Below are positions 46,904-56,067 of a stretch of 64,000 bases of DNA, piece by piece. Positions within the stretch are counted from its first letter, which is position 1; every line of letters begins with the position of its first letter. The translations under genes were made by a program, and so were the position numbers. The notes under the pieces were generated by a model. The model was not told where the DNA came from. It saw only the letters and a program-made list of their open reading frames with translations, and ran no database searches. Source of the DNA: Thalassotalea sp. ND16A (GTDB lineage Bacteria > Pseudomonadota > Gammaproteobacteria > Enterobacterales > Alteromonadaceae); assembly GCF_000764205.1 (NCBI RefSeq), contig NZ_JQDZ01000112.1, forward strand, positions 248,001-312,000. The letters run 5' to 3'.

Positions 46904-47302
46904 ATGATGAAGATAAGTCAGCTAGCTAAATTAACCCATTTACCCAGTAAAACCATTCGCTATTATGAAGAGATTGGCCTGGTGCCGAAAGCGTTACGAA
47001 ATGACAACGGCTATCGCGAATATCGTGCTGATGATGTAGAACGTTTGGTGTTTGTCAGGCGTTGCCGTGAATTGCAAATACCCATTGAGCAAATTAAGAT
47101 CTTGATAGCGGTACAAGCGGATAAAAAATCATCGTGTAAAGAGGTCGACTCACTCATTGAGCAACAACTTGAGAAAGTGCGTAAAACCATCGCGGAATTG
47201 ACCCTGCTGGAGCAAACCCTGCATCAGTTGGCAACATCATGCCCCAATGAAATTGTTGGTGAATGTGAGATATTGAAAAGATTACAGCAAGAGGGCAACT
47301 AG
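46904..47302 (+). CDS. MerR-family metal-responsive regulator
   Basis: 132 residues: winged helix (MMKISQLAKLTHLPSKTIRYYEEIGLVPKALRNDNGYREY), a dimerisation coiled coil, and a metal loop with Cys in SSCKEV (about residue 81), SCPNE (about 114) and GECEIL (about 121). Three Cys in these places fit the CadR/PbrR/ZntR group (divalent Cd, Pb or Zn), not CueR. It is divergent from czcCBA, and its predicted operator lies in the shared region. It probably controls both. Confidence 0.9.
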   Translation: MMKISQLAKLTHLPSKTIRYYEEIGLVPKALRNDNGYREYRADDVERLVFVRRCRELQIPIEQIKILIAVQADKKSSCKEVDSLIEQQLEKVRKTIAELTLLEQTLHQLATSCPNEIVGECEILKRLQQEGN

Positions 47303-47415
47303 AAAGATTCCCCTGCCAATTGAAAACTAAATACACAGTTTGTAAAAGCCAATTTCGAACCTCAATAAAAATCCAAACGGTAGCAACCATCCTAATTGCT
47401 CTTGATCTATATTTT

Positions 47416-47429
47416 TTGGCCAAGATCAA
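47416..47429 (+). promoter_or_regulatory. FNR/DNR-like box upstream of norE-like gene
   Basis: TTGGCCAAGATCAA matches TTGAT-N4-ATCAA at 8 of 10 informative positions. It lies 52 bp before the first codon. FNR/DNR-type regulators are known to control nitric-oxide reductase genes, so the fit is meaningful but single-site evidence. Confidence 0.45.
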
Positions 47430-47480
47430 TGTTCGCTGAGCAGAAATTCATTACTATGCGTTTTTAACCTGGAGTGATGA

Positions 47481-48095
47481 ATGTCTAGCCCTGTAGTGTC
47501 AAATTTAGCTGTTTCCGATATTGTTGAACAGCCTGTGCGCGAGCAAAAATTGCCTGGTGATTTGGCGATGTGGTTTTTCATCTTGATGGAACTCACCGTT
47601 TTTGCCATTTTCTTTATTGGCTTTGCCATCACCCAACGCCTTCAACCTGAGATGTTTAGCGAGGGTAGAGCAACCTTGAGTGCGGCGGTTGGCTTATTTT
47701 GTACCTTATCGTTGATTATCAGCAGTTACTTTGTCGCTCGGTCGGTTGAGGCGGTAAAGCGGGGTAATAATTTTAGTGCAAAACGACAGCTTGTTTTTGC
47801 CTTGCTGACCGCAAGTATTTACGTAGTATTGAAAATAACCGAGTATTCTGCTTTGCTAGAGCTTGGTTTTGATATCTCAACCAACACCTTTTACACCCTG
47901 TATTTCTTTATTACCGGCTTTCATTTTATGCACGTGTTATTGGGGATGATCATATTGGCTTATATGGCAAAAAGAGCCAATAATAATGCTTATCAGCCGA
48001 GTGATTGTAGCGGCTATGAAGCTGGCGCCTCGTACTGGCATATGGTCGATTTGGTGTGGATCATTGTGTTTTTTCTTATCTATATTATCCACTAA
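47481..48095 (+). CDS. heme-copper oxidase subunit III-like protein (NorE type)
   Basis: 204 residues with five hydrophobic helices, opening with KLPGDLAMWFFILMELTVFAIFF, the typical NorE/CoxC helix 1, and holding TGFHFMHVLLGMIILAYMAKR and GASYWHMVDLVWIIVFFLIYIIH, the signature of subunit III. NorE is an accessory protein of nitric-oxide reductase in denitrifiers. No norCB or cox genes are in the window. It is probably co-transcribed with the 81-residue protein 23 bp downstream. Confidence 0.85.
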   Translation: MSSPVVSNLAVSDIVEQPVREQKLPGDLAMWFFILMELTVFAIFFIGFAITQRLQPEMFSEGRATLSAAVGLFCTLSLIISSYFVARSVEAVKRGNNFSAKRQLVFALLTASIYVVLKITEYSALLELGFDISTNTFYTLYFFITGFHFMHVLLGMIILAYMAKRANNNAYQPSDCSGYEAGASYWHMVDLVWIIVFFLIYIIH

Positions 48096-48118
48096 CTTAA
48101 CCGGGCTATCAGATCAAC

Positions 48119-48364
48119 ATGATTAATATACACTTTTCAGCAGTTATCTTAGTGCTGCTCACACTGGTCAGCACCATGCTGGCTCAGTCTACGACTCCAA
48201 TTGGCGTGTTGGCCTTTTTAGTGACCTTGTCTGTAGTGGTGAAAGGCCAGCAGATCATCGACGTATTTATGGAATTAAATACCGCACCGGCTAAATGGCG
48301 CTGGTTGTTATTAAGTTATGTTATTTTGGTGCCATTGATATTGGCCGCCATCATCTATTTTTAA
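48119..48364 (+). CDS. small NorF/COX4-like membrane protein
   Basis: 81 residues, three hydrophobic helices (SAVILVLLTLVSTMLAQ, GVLAFLVTLSVVVKGQQIIDVFMEL, WRWLLLSYVILVPLILAAIIYF). The pattern KGQxIIDxFMELxxAPxxWR is shared by bacterial cytochrome oxidase subunit IV/NorF-like proteins. Follows the NorE-like gene, as in nor operons. Function probably accessory to a nitric-oxide reductase or oxidase. Confidence 0.75.
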   Translation: MINIHFSAVILVLLTLVSTMLAQSTTPIGVLAFLVTLSVVVKGQQIIDVFMELNTAPAKWRWLLLSYVILVPLILAAIIYF

Positions 48365-48458
48365 CGGGTTTAACGAAATAATTAAAAGTGAAAAATGAAA
48401 TTTTAAATAGCAAAAAAGCTAAAATTGACAGATACTTAAGGAGTCTATAAAACATTTA

Positions 48459-48604
48459 TACCCGTCACCATTCAAAGAAGCGCTTGAGTAATCCCACTTC
48501 TTCGTTGCATCTATTTGTAAGGGAATGACCATTACTGTATAGATGCGCCTTGAATCGGAATTACTCAAGTGCTCTGAAACCTGCATCTTGAATGGCGACG
48601 GGTA
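48459..48604. mobile_element. TA-flanked MITE, second copy
   Basis: 146 bp ending in TACCCGTCACCATTCAA / TTGAATGGCGACGGGTA, with TA at 48457-48458 and 48605-48606. Its right two thirds (GAAGCGCTTGAGTAATCCCA, GCTCTGAAACCTGCATCTTGAA) match the element at 4993-5253. It sits between the NorF-like gene and the 462-residue protein gene and ends about 30 bases before that start codon. Confidence 0.88.
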
Positions 48605-48634
48605 TAAGCAACAATCAGGGAGCGCATTTAACCG

Positions 48635-50023
48635 GTGAAAAAAATTAGCATAAGCCAAGATGAAAATCTGTCATTTAAGCTAAGCCATCAACTCGCATTA
48701 CATGAATATCAACACATAGATTTGTATTTTTCCATTCCTGATGACATGGGCATCAGCGCAAAAACGCTGAGTGAAGAAAATTACTTTCACTCTAGCATTA
48801 AAAGTTACAGTTCTTATTATTCTGAACAGGTGCATTTGCCTTTGGTCAGAAGTCGATTTATCAGTCAGCAAAAAGGTGAGCAAAGCGATTATCGCAGCAA
48901 CTTAAATCTATTTTGTCATCAATTTCGCGTGGCCCTGGATACGGATGTAAAACAAACGATTAAAATTGACGATGTGGAGGCGTTTTATCAAACCGCGAAT
49001 GAGCTCAGTGAGCAAACGCAAAATTTGCTGAAAAAATTACGTCGTTATACCCCGCCAGATCAAAAGCTGAGCTCTTATTTTGAAAATGTGGACAATTACC
49101 TAAGCTGGCACACCGAGCAATCCTTTTTAAAACTGTTAGCCAAAGGCCCGAAAGCCAGTGAGCAAAGCGAACAGCGAGAAGTGTTATTTGAATTGTGCCG
49201 ACAAGAGTGTGAGTATCGCTCCAGCAATCAATATAACTCGAAAATCACCCTCGATGATCCTAATCGCATCACCAATAAAATGCGTTTATTGCAACGCTTA
49301 AGTGATATTGGCGTAGTCTTTAAGCGGCAAACGAAAAACTTGAATGCCAATTTGAAACGTTCTGTCCGTGGTGCCATTACCGCCATTATCATGGCATTTG
49401 TGATGACCATTGTGCTTAATGCTCGCTCCGCGTTTGCCGAAATCACCGTCGTTTTAATTGCTACCTTAGGCTTGATTTATGGCATCCGGGAAACCTTTAA
49501 AGACGAATTAAACCATTATGTGTGGCGCAAAATTCAACACGGCAGGCCGAAATGGCTGCACTTATTCAGCAATAGTTTAACCAAAAGTAAAATTTGTACG
49601 CAGACCATCTGGCTTGAATACATCAAAAGCAAGGACTTACCCGACAACGTCGATAAGCTATTGCAAAAGCGTGGTAAGCAAAATAAACAAGCTGCCCATT
49701 TATTGCATTTTCGTTGCGACTCCAGGGTATTGGCCAGTGAATTTATGCCCGGCTTTGAAGAAATCCAAAATCGGATTTTTTTTAATTTAACGCCATTTGT
49801 GCGCTACTTGAAAAAAGGCGAAGGTCGCTTATACGCCCATGATGGCAGTAAAATTTCGCATCAGGCGGTGGAAAGGCGTTATCAAATAACTGTGATCCTG
49901 GTGCAAACCAACAAGCTCAAACAAGAGTATTTACAACGTTTTAAAATTACCATGAACCGCTCTAAAATCATCAATATTGAGCCGTTGAAGTCGACCCAAA
50001 ACTTTGTTAGCTCCGAGGCGTAA
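48635..50023 (+). CDS. large hypothetical membrane protein
   Basis: 462 residues, GTG start, with an A/T-rich upstream supplied by the MITE. No family recognised. A soluble helical N-terminal part of about 230 residues is followed by a two-helix membrane hairpin (AITAIIMAFVMTIVLNARSAF, AEITVVLIATLGLIYGIRETF, about 247-290). A soluble beta-rich C-terminal part follows (LLHFRCDSRVLASEFMPGFEEIQNR, VERRYQITVILVQTNKLKQEYLQRFKIT). It has no signal peptide. The preceding MITE means its promoter is probably within or just after the insertion. Confidence 0.75.
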   Translation: MKKISISQDENLSFKLSHQLALHEYQHIDLYFSIPDDMGISAKTLSEENYFHSSIKSYSSYYSEQVHLPLVRSRFISQQKGEQSDYRSNLNLFCHQFRVALDTDVKQTIKIDDVEAFYQTANELSEQTQNLLKKLRRYTPPDQKLSSYFENVDNYLSWHTEQSFLKLLAKGPKASEQSEQREVLFELCRQECEYRSSNQYNSKITLDDPNRITNKMRLLQRLSDIGVVFKRQTKNLNANLKRSVRGAITAIIMAFVMTIVLNARSAFAEITVVLIATLGLIYGIRETFKDELNHYVWRKIQHGRPKWLHLFSNSLTKSKICTQTIWLEYIKSKDLPDNVDKLLQKRGKQNKQAAHLLHFRCDSRVLASEFMPGFEEIQNRIFFNLTPFVRYLKKGEGRLYAHDGSKISHQAVERRYQITVILVQTNKLKQEYLQRFKITMNRSKIINIEPLKSTQNFVSSEA

Positions 50024-50134
50024 ATTAGCGAAAGCAGTTATCAGCTGAAAAGCAGGCAAATCTATATTTTTGCCTTTGCTTAACCTGCCGTTCGTGCTAC
50101 TTTCACAGCATAGTTTTAAAAAGGAAAATTTATT

Positions 50135-50701
50135 ATGCCAAAGGCAAGTGATATTAAAAAAAATGCAGCTATTGAATACAACAATAGCGTTTATATTGTC
50201 AGAGATATCGAACGTTCGGTACCGCAAGGACGTGCCGGAGGTAGCTTATATCGTATGCGCATGTATGACGTTGTCACAGGCAACAAAGTTGACGAAACGT
50301 TCAAAGATAGCGATATGTTAACGTTAGGCGATTTAAGTCGCCAGCAAGTGATGTTTTCCTACGTTGATGGTGATGAATATGTGTTCATGGATAACGAAGA
50401 TTACACGCCGTATCACTTAAATAAAGACACGATCAGTGATGAAGTACAATTTATCAATGAAGAAACCGAAGGTTTAGTGATGTTAATGGTTGATGGTTCA
50501 CCGGTTGGTGTTGATTTACCGGCAACCGTTGATTTAGTTATCACCGAAACTGACCCGTCGATTAAAGGTGGGTCCGCCACCGCCCGTACCAAGCCGGCAA
50601 TTCTTTCAACCGGATTAACGGTGCAAGTGCCTGAGCATGTTTCTACTGGTGACAAAATTAAAATAAACACTGCTGAGAAGAAATTCGTCAGTCGCGCTTA
50701 A
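50135..50701 (+). CDS. efpL: elongation factor P-like protein EfpL
   Basis: 188 residues, formerly YeiP. Three EF-P domains: KOW-like N-domain ([43 protein letters not shown]), OB domain II and domain III with the terminal SRA. The loop that carries a modified Lys/Arg in EF-P reads PQGRAGGS, with Arg at the tip. EfpL helps the ribosome through proline-rich and other stalling sequences. Strong ribosome site (AAAGGA) and a strong terminator downstream. A stand-alone gene. Confidence 0.95.
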   Translation: MPKASDIKKNAAIEYNNSVYIVRDIERSVPQGRAGGSLYRMRMYDVVTGNKVDETFKDSDMLTLGDLSRQQVMFSYVDGDEYVFMDNEDYTPYHLNKDTISDEVQFINEETEGLVMLMVDGSPVGVDLPATVDLVITETDPSIKGGSATARTKPAILSTGLTVQVPEHVSTGDKIKINTAEKKFVSRA

Positions 50702-50725
50702 TTAAATTAAGCAAAAAACAAGTTT

Positions 50726-50760
50726 AAGGCCAACGATATTTCATTATCGTTGGCCTTTTT
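50726..50760 (+). terminator. terminator of efpL
   Basis: AAGGCCAACGATA / TATCGTTGGCCTT, perfect 13-bp stem with TTTCA loop and a T5 tail. Confidence 0.95.
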
Positions 50761-50810
50761 GCACATATAAGTGCTTATATTCCCGGGCCATGGAGGAAAT
50801 GATTGCACTT

Positions 50811-50858
50811 GGATGTGCTTATACCCGGCAGGCAGCAGGCCTTTTGAGAGTGATTTTT
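50811..50858. repeat. short dispersed repeat, copy 1
   Basis: GGATGTGCTTATACCCGGCA, then GGCAGCAGGCCTTTTGAGAG, then TGATTTTT. Related to copies near 52652 and 52804, each lying at the end of a gene. More divergent than the other two. Confidence 0.6.
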
Positions 50859-51762
50859 ATGCTTGGCTAAAGTGTTGCTCACCATAACGAATAATGGTGT
50901 GACTCACCTGCTTTTGAATACCGCGTTCTAATACCCAACTATGCCAGAACAGCGGCTGCTTTAGGTGCTTGTCTGGCGCCAAATCGATTAATGCGCCACT
51001 GGCTAGATGTTCATTAGCCTGGGTTGTTGGGATCAAACCATAAGCTAACCCCGCCAGGACCATAGTAACCACTGCCTCAGAAGAGCGAATGCGGTGACAA
51101 GGGTAGTCAGCTTTGTTAATGCCAAAGTGCTGTCTTAAGTAATCTTTATGCATAGTATCTCGATGGTCATAATCGATACACGGTGCGATTGCTAAATTAC
51201 TTTTGTTTAAACCGTCGCTAAAGAATTTTTGCTGAAATTCAGAGCTGGCGCACAGGATATAATTGAGAGTGCCAATCGGTTCCACTTTTACGCCGGCAAA
51301 ACTCGATTTTTGTGAGCTCACCGCCGCAAATACTTCGCCTTTTTTTAATAACTCCTGGGTATTGGCCTCATTGGTCACCTGAATATTCAGCTCTATTGGG
51401 TAGCGCTTTAACAGCGGTGTTAATGCCGGAATAAACCAACTGGCCAGCGTGTCGGCATTAACCGCAATGGTAATGGGCAGGGACGAAGGCGCATCGCAGG
51501 GCATGATCTCACGCACCAGATCATATTCCAATTGCCTTATTTTACGAAAATGTGACAGTATTTTTTCGCCGACAGAGGTGGCTTGTAGCGGTTGGCTGCG
51601 GATCAACACCGGGTTTGCCACCAGTTGCTCCAGTTGTTTGATTCGTTGTGAAATTGCCGACTGGGTAATGTTCAACACTTGTGCCGCTTTGTCGAAACTT
51701 TGCTCATGAATTACCGTATCGAGTGCATGAATGAGTTTGTAATCGAGAGGACGCATAATCAC
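50857..51762 (-). CDS. argP: LysR-type regulator ArgP
   Basis: 301 residues, LysR family: helix-turn-helix FDKAAQVLNITQSAISQRIKQLEQ, effector domain with LPITIAVNADTLASWFIPALTPLLKRYPIEL. In E. coli ArgP senses arginine and lysine and activates the exporter gene argO. The divergent neighbour is argO, which supports the identification. The ATG is preceded by GGTGAT. The ORF uses a second Met (MRPLDYKLIHALD) two codons on as an alternative start. Confidence 0.94.
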   Translation of the reverse strand: MIMRPLDYKLIHALDTVIHEQSFDKAAQVLNITQSAISQRIKQLEQLVANPVLIRSQPLQATSVGEKILSHFRKIRQLEYDLVREIMPCDAPSSLPITIAVNADTLASWFIPALTPLLKRYPIELNIQVTNEANTQELLKKGEVFAAVSSQKSSFAGVKVEPIGTLNYILCASSEFQQKFFSDGLNKSNLAIAPCIDYDHRDTMHKDYLRQHFGINKADYPCHRIRSSEAVVTMVLAGLAYGLIPTTQANEHLASGALIDLAPDKHLKQPLFWHSWVLERGIQKQVSHTIIRYGEQHFSQA

Positions 51763-51986
51763 CTTATTAATGATGCTAAATTGTTAATTGATTATCATTA
51801 GATAAATTAATAATTATTAAGTTTATTTAATTTTACTAACTATAATCGATTTCTTATCATAGCGCTAATTAACCTGAAAACAGGTTAATAATGCTCGCTG
51901 CAGTTGTTTGTAAGTTTTTTTGTTGTTTGCCCGTAGCCCGTTTTGTCGCTCGTCGCCCGCAGCTTTATCTCTCTTAAGGAAAGTTC
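51763..51986. promoter_or_regulatory. argP-argO divergent region
   Basis: 224 bp of AT-rich DNA between the divergent genes, holding both promoters and the ArgP site. A run like AATTGATTATCATTAGATAA is near the argP side. No single operator can be assigned. Confidence 0.5.
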
Positions 51987-52607
51987 ATGTCTACCATGTC
52001 ACTCGTACCAATATTTAAAGGCTTTGTTATTGGCGCCGGTTTAATCATCCCCATTGGCGTACAAAATTCATACATTTTAAGTCAAAGTATTAAACGTAAT
52101 CATCATTTGCTGGCGGCGACTATTTGTATATTGTGTGATTTTATTTTGATGTCACTGGGCGTGTTTGGTGGTGGTGCATTAATTAATAGCAATAGCATGT
52201 TAGCTGAGCTTATCACCTGGGGCGGTATCATCTTTTTGACTGTCTATGGACTGATTTTCTTCAAGCAATTTTATCTGGCCAATAACGATGACATGCTTAA
52301 AGAAATTAAGCCGAGTACCCGCAAAGCGGTGATCTTTACCACCCTGGCAGTCACCTTGTTAAACCCGCATGCCTATTTAGACACGGTAGTGATTATTGGT
52401 AGTATCAGTGGCAAGTTTGCTGACGCCGATAAACTGGCATTCTTATTCGGTACTTTGCTTGCCTCAATTGCCTGGTTTTATGCGTTATCGCTAGGTGCGG
52501 CAAGAATGTCACCATGGTTGAGTCAGCGCAAAGTGCAACGTGGTATCAATTTGATTGTGGCTATTTTAATGTGGACCATCGCCTGGTTTTTATTTGCCGG
52601 GCTCTAA
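51987..52607 (+). CDS. argO: arginine exporter ArgO
   Basis: 206 residues of the LysE/ArgO family, six hydrophobic helices: GFVIGAGLIIPIGVQNSYILSQSIKRNHHL at the start is the family signature (PIGxQN), then TLLNPHAYLDTVVIIGSIS. Exports arginine (and canavanine) across the inner membrane. TTAAGGAAAG is the ribosome site. Divergent from argP. Strong terminator after the stop. Confidence 0.95.
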   Translation: MSTMSLVPIFKGFVIGAGLIIPIGVQNSYILSQSIKRNHHLLAATICILCDFILMSLGVFGGGALINSNSMLAELITWGGIIFLTVYGLIFFKQFYLANNDDMLKEIKPSTRKAVIFTTLAVTLLNPHAYLDTVVIIGSISGKFADADKLAFLFGTLLASIAWFYALSLGAARMSPWLSQRKVQRGINLIVAILMWTIAWFLFAGL

Positions 52608-52610
52608 TCA

Positions 52611-52649
52611 AAGCCAGGCTTACCTCGGGTAAGCTTGGCTTTTTTTTAC
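52611..52649 (+). terminator. terminator of argO
   Basis: AAGCCAGGCTTACC / GGTAAGCTTGGCTT stem, T8 tail. Confidence 0.92.
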
Positions 52650-52651
52650 AA

Positions 52652-52700
52652 GGATGTACTTATCCAGGGCCGGCAGAACGCCTTTAGAGTGGTATTTTTT
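52652..52700. repeat. short dispersed repeat, copy 2
   Basis: GGATGTACTTATCCAGGGC, CGGCAGAACGCCTTTAGAG, TGGTATTTTTT. Nearly identical to copy 3. Confidence 0.75.
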
Positions 52701-52803
52701 AAGCTTCTGGCAACGAGCTACGAGCTGTGTATTTGATGTATTCACTTATAATCTAACAATACCAAATCTGCCCGAAGCCCGAAGCCAATAGCCATTCATT
52801 ATG

Positions 52804-52851
52804 GATTGTACTTATCCAGGGCTGGCAGAACGCCTTTTGAGGGTGATTTAT
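52804..52851. repeat. short dispersed repeat, copy 3
   Basis: GATTGTACTTATCCAGGGCT, GGCAGAACGCCTTTTGAGG, GTGATTTA; 100 bp after copy 2. It ends at the 3' end of the FMN-reductase gene. Confidence 0.75.
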
Positions 52852-52867
52852 TATCGGGGATTACGGT

Positions 52868-53419
52868 TTAAGCTACAGCAACAGCTATTTGCTCTTCGGT
52901 TAATGCACTGACCACATCCATAAGTTGGGCTTTTATTTCATTATTGCTAATGCTTTGCGTTTCCATATCGAAGTTATTGTAAAAACTTGGTAAAGAGAAA
53001 CTGCCTTTCACATCACCGGCAAAGTATGGCGCAGAGCCTGTTGCTGCGGCTAACACGCTACCCGCACCGCCAGGGCCAGGAGACGTTGCCAGTAAGATCA
53101 TCGGCTTGTTTTGAAATACCTTTTGATCGATACGCGAGGTCCAGTCAAACAAGTTTTTATAGGCGGCGGTGTAGCTGCCGTTATGTTCGGCAAATGAGAT
53201 CATGATGGCGTCGCCACTGCCCAATTTATCAAAGAACTGTTGTGCCAGCTCAGGCTTTCCTAACTCGGCTTCACGGTCTTCACTAAATAGCGGTAATTCA
53301 TAATCATTAATATCAACTACTTCAACTTCGCTGTCTTCGACCAAGTTTGCCGCGTACGTTACCAGGCTCTTGTTTACCGATTTTGAACTGCTTGTTGCTG
53401 CCAGGGCGATAATTTTCAT
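52868..53419 (-). CDS. NAD(P)H-dependent FMN reductase
   Basis: 183 residues, flavodoxin-like fold. IIALAATSSSKSVNKSLVTYAANL holds the FMN phosphate loop, and ISFAEHNGSYTAAYKNLFDWTSRI with PMILLATSPGPGGAGSVLAAATG are conserved in the NADPH_dep_FMN_red family (azoreductase/chromate reductase relatives). Soluble. A single gene, divergent from the HopJ-like gene across 182 bp. Confidence 0.9.
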   Translation of the reverse strand: MKIIALAATSSSKSVNKSLVTYAANLVEDSEVEVVDINDYELPLFSEDREAELGKPELAQQFFDKLGSGDAIMISFAEHNGSYTAAYKNLFDWTSRIDQKVFQNKPMILLATSPGPGGAGSVLAAATGSAPYFAGDVKGSFSLPSFYNNFDMETQSISNNEIKAQLMDVVSALTEEQIAVAVA

Positions 53420-53601
53420 AATGATGATCCTCTATTAATAAATAATTTGTCTTCGTTAAACTTGCAGCTATTGTCTGGTTTTTCAAAAATATTTACTAGC
53501 GGATAAATTCGAATAAACTGTTCTATTTTTTCGTTTACTCTGCGGGAGCACCCGTTATAATTGATGTTTTTTTAAACATCAATTTTTTAAAAGAGTAAAT
53601 A

Positions 53602-53946
53602 ATGTCTATTTCAACATTTCTAAGCAAGCTAAACACTAGCCCTGAGAGCATTCAGTTTACCGAGACGATGGCGGTGATCAAGGATAACTACGCTTATACG
53701 GCCAGCACGTTCGTTAATGGTGATATTACTAATGAAGCTGGCAGCAATGAAGGGTCTTGTAAAATATTTGCCTTTGCGCAATTAAATCAGTTAACCAAAG
53801 CGCAAACCTTGGCATGTTTTGGTGATTATTACCGTCAGGACGTTCTGCCAAACCCAGAAGGCAGTGATCATGCCAATATTCGCAATTTCATCACTCATGG
53901 CTGGGCGGGTATTAAGTTTAGCCGAATCGCTTTAACTGTAAACTAA
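53602..53946 (+). CDS. HopJ-family protein
   Basis: 114 residues of the HopJ type III effector family, which in free-living gammaproteobacteria is found without a type III system. Features: N-terminal FLSKLNTSPESIQFTETMAVI, EAGSNEGSCKIFAFAQLNQLTKAQTLACFGDYYRQDVL and HANIRNFITHGWAGIKF. Cytosolic, biochemical role unknown. AAAGAGT precedes the ATG. Confidence 0.86.
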   Translation: MSISTFLSKLNTSPESIQFTETMAVIKDNYAYTASTFVNGDITNEAGSNEGSCKIFAFAQLNQLTKAQTLACFGDYYRQDVLPNPEGSDHANIRNFITHGWAGIKFSRIALTVN

Positions 53947-54022
53947 ATTAGCTATTGATCAACACTGTGGTTTGGTTAATATGGCGTATCTGTTAATAAT
54001 AACCCGATAGAAAGTAACCCTG

Positions 54023-54928
54023 TTGAAAATTATCTGTAAATTTATGCTGATAGCCAAAGTAAAAGCGTTTGTCCGCCAGCCGCTTTTGCTGATTACTTTA
54101 ATCGGTACTGCGTCTGTATCTCCTTTTTCGGCGGCAAATCAGGGCAGTGCTTTAGGGCTAGATCTTTCACAAGGCAAACCGTTATGGGAAGCAGGGCTGT
54201 TCAGTGCGGCATTTCGCGGGCCGATATATCCGGCGTCCGAAGATTATCAAAACAAATTTTTGCCTGTGCCATTTTTTATTTATCGCGGTGATAAAATTCG
54301 CATTGGTGACGAGTCGTTGATCAAAGCCATCGCTGTTGAAAAAGAAACCTTTAAGTTAGATGTTTCCTTAGGGGGCGCCTTTAATGCCGATTCCGAAGAT
54401 TCGAAAATTCGCCAGGGCATGCCCGATTTAGACTTTATGTTTGAAATAGGTCCACAGGCAAGTTTTTTATTGGCAGAGAGTGAGCACAGTGAAACCTGGT
54501 TAAATTTGCAACTTCGCTCGGTTTTCTCTACCGATTTCTCTGCTGTTCAGCAACGTGGTTATGTGTTCCAACCAGAAATTTCTTATAAAAAACATGATTT
54601 TGTCGTAGCAGACAACACCTTGTTTTTAGCGATTGCACCAACCTTTGCCACGGCCAAAACCCACCAATATTTTTACGATGTCGAGCAAGCCTATGTAAAT
54701 GACGAGCGAGAATTTTATCAGGCCAACGGCGGTTATTTAGGCAGTAAAGTGACCATTGCCAACCGTTATAGTGTTAACAAACGCTTGATGGTGTTTGCTG
54801 GCGTGCAACTGGGCGTGTGGGCTGGTGCGAAAAATGAAGCAAGCCCGTTATTCCAGCAAGACCTTACCTATACCGTAGCGCTGGGGCTGAAATGGAGTAT
54901 TTTTAGTAGCTCCACTGTAGTCGATTAG
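54023..54928 (+). CDS. MipA/OmpV family outer membrane protein
   Basis: 301 residues from a TTG; an ATG at 54044 gives 294 and also leads into a signal peptide (LLLITLIGTASVSPFSAANQ), so the start is uncertain. The mature protein is a beta barrel: LWEAGLFSAAFRGPIYPASEDYQNKFLPVPFFIYRGDKIRI is the MipA/OmpV opening, and the C-terminal strand TYTVALGLKWSIF ends in an aromatic pattern. Family members act as MltA-interacting scaffolds or porin-like proteins. A single gene. Confidence 0.87.
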   Translation: MKIICKFMLIAKVKAFVRQPLLLITLIGTASVSPFSAANQGSALGLDLSQGKPLWEAGLFSAAFRGPIYPASEDYQNKFLPVPFFIYRGDKIRIGDESLIKAIAVEKETFKLDVSLGGAFNADSEDSKIRQGMPDLDFMFEIGPQASFLLAESEHSETWLNLQLRSVFSTDFSAVQQRGYVFQPEISYKKHDFVVADNTLFLAIAPTFATAKTHQYFYDVEQAYVNDEREFYQANGGYLGSKVTIANRYSVNKRLMVFAGVQLGVWAGAKNEASPLFQQDLTYTVALGLKWSIFSSSTVVD

Positions 54929-55080
54929 CTTCTATCTAACTGCAAAGCAGCGTAACGTCGTTGCCTAATTTATACCACTCAATTAGTTAATGATATCTAT
55001 TGATGTCTGCATTACTTCGCCGTATATTATCTGGTCATACCACCTTGGTTTGAATTTTACTTAGTAAGGATGCAATCATT

Positions 55081-55983
55081 TTGATCCAGCAAGAATCACT
55101 TTTTATTGAAGATAATGGCCATCAATTACATCTTCGTCATATTCATCAACCGACAACTACCAGTAAGCTTGATGGTGTGCCGGTGTTAATGGTGCATGGG
55201 GCGGTGGAGAATGGCCGAATTTTTTATACCGAAAAAGGCAAAGGCTTAGCTTGTTACTTGGCAGAACAAGGCTTTGATGTTTATGTACTCGACTTGCGCG
55301 GCCGCGGCAAAAGCACGCCATTGATTAATGCCGAATCGGATTATGGTCAACATGAGGTGATCACCCACGACTTGCCGTTAATCATCGAGCATATATTTAC
55401 CCTAACCAAGCAGCCGCTGCATTTGATTTCTCACTCTTGGGGGGGAGTTTTAGTGGCGAGCGTGTTGGCCCGACATGCTGAGCTAGTCAATAAGGTGCGC
55501 TCTAACATTTGCTTTGGTACGAAACGCTCGATCACCATCAGTGGTATTGAAAAGTACCTGAAGGTGAATCTGTTTTGGAACCGGCTGGCATTGCGAATGG
55601 CAAAACGTAAAGGCTATTTAGATGCGAAAAAATACGGGGTTGGCTCAGATAATGAAACACAGAAGTCATTAGCTCACAGTGTCGCCTGGGTAAAACGCGG
55701 TCCCTGGCATGATCCGTTCGACGGTTTTGATTATCAATCGGCGGCGAAAAATATTATCTGGCCCCCCACCTGGCATTTAACCGGTATTAACGACTCGGTT
55801 TTAGGCAATAAAGTGGACGTAAAACATTTCATCGAGGAAACTGAAAATCGCAATGCCAAATTCACCGTATTATCGAAACGCAACGGCAACGCGGTAGATT
55901 ATGATCATATCGATATACTGACCCATGCAAAAGCAGTTGATGATCATTTTCCGAAACTTGTTAACTGGTTGCAAAATAAATAA
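55081..55983 (+). CDS. alpha/beta hydrolase
   Basis: 300 residues, TTG start with AAGGATG 10 bases upstream. The alpha/beta hydrolase fold shows oxyanion loop [13 protein letters not shown], strand [15 protein letters not shown], nucleophile elbow [13 protein letters not shown] (Ser at about 120) and a late catalytic His in YDHIDILTH. Cytosolic; resembles esterase/lipase-like proteins of marine gammaproteobacteria. Natural substrate unknown. Confidence 0.86.
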   Translation: MIQQESLFIEDNGHQLHLRHIHQPTTTSKLDGVPVLMVHGAVENGRIFYTEKGKGLACYLAEQGFDVYVLDLRGRGKSTPLINAESDYGQHEVITHDLPLIIEHIFTLTKQPLHLISHSWGGVLVASVLARHAELVNKVRSNICFGTKRSITISGIEKYLKVNLFWNRLALRMAKRKGYLDAKKYGVGSDNETQKSLAHSVAWVKRGPWHDPFDGFDYQSAAKNIIWPPTWHLTGINDSVLGNKVDVKHFIEETENRNAKFTVLSKRNGNAVDYDHIDILTHAKAVDDHFPKLVNWLQNK

Positions 55984-56067
55984 AATAGCCGTTGATACAA
56001 AGAGTTAACAGTATTTAGTGGTGAGTGGACTATACTGCTTAGATAACGTTAATGATGAGGAGTCTGT

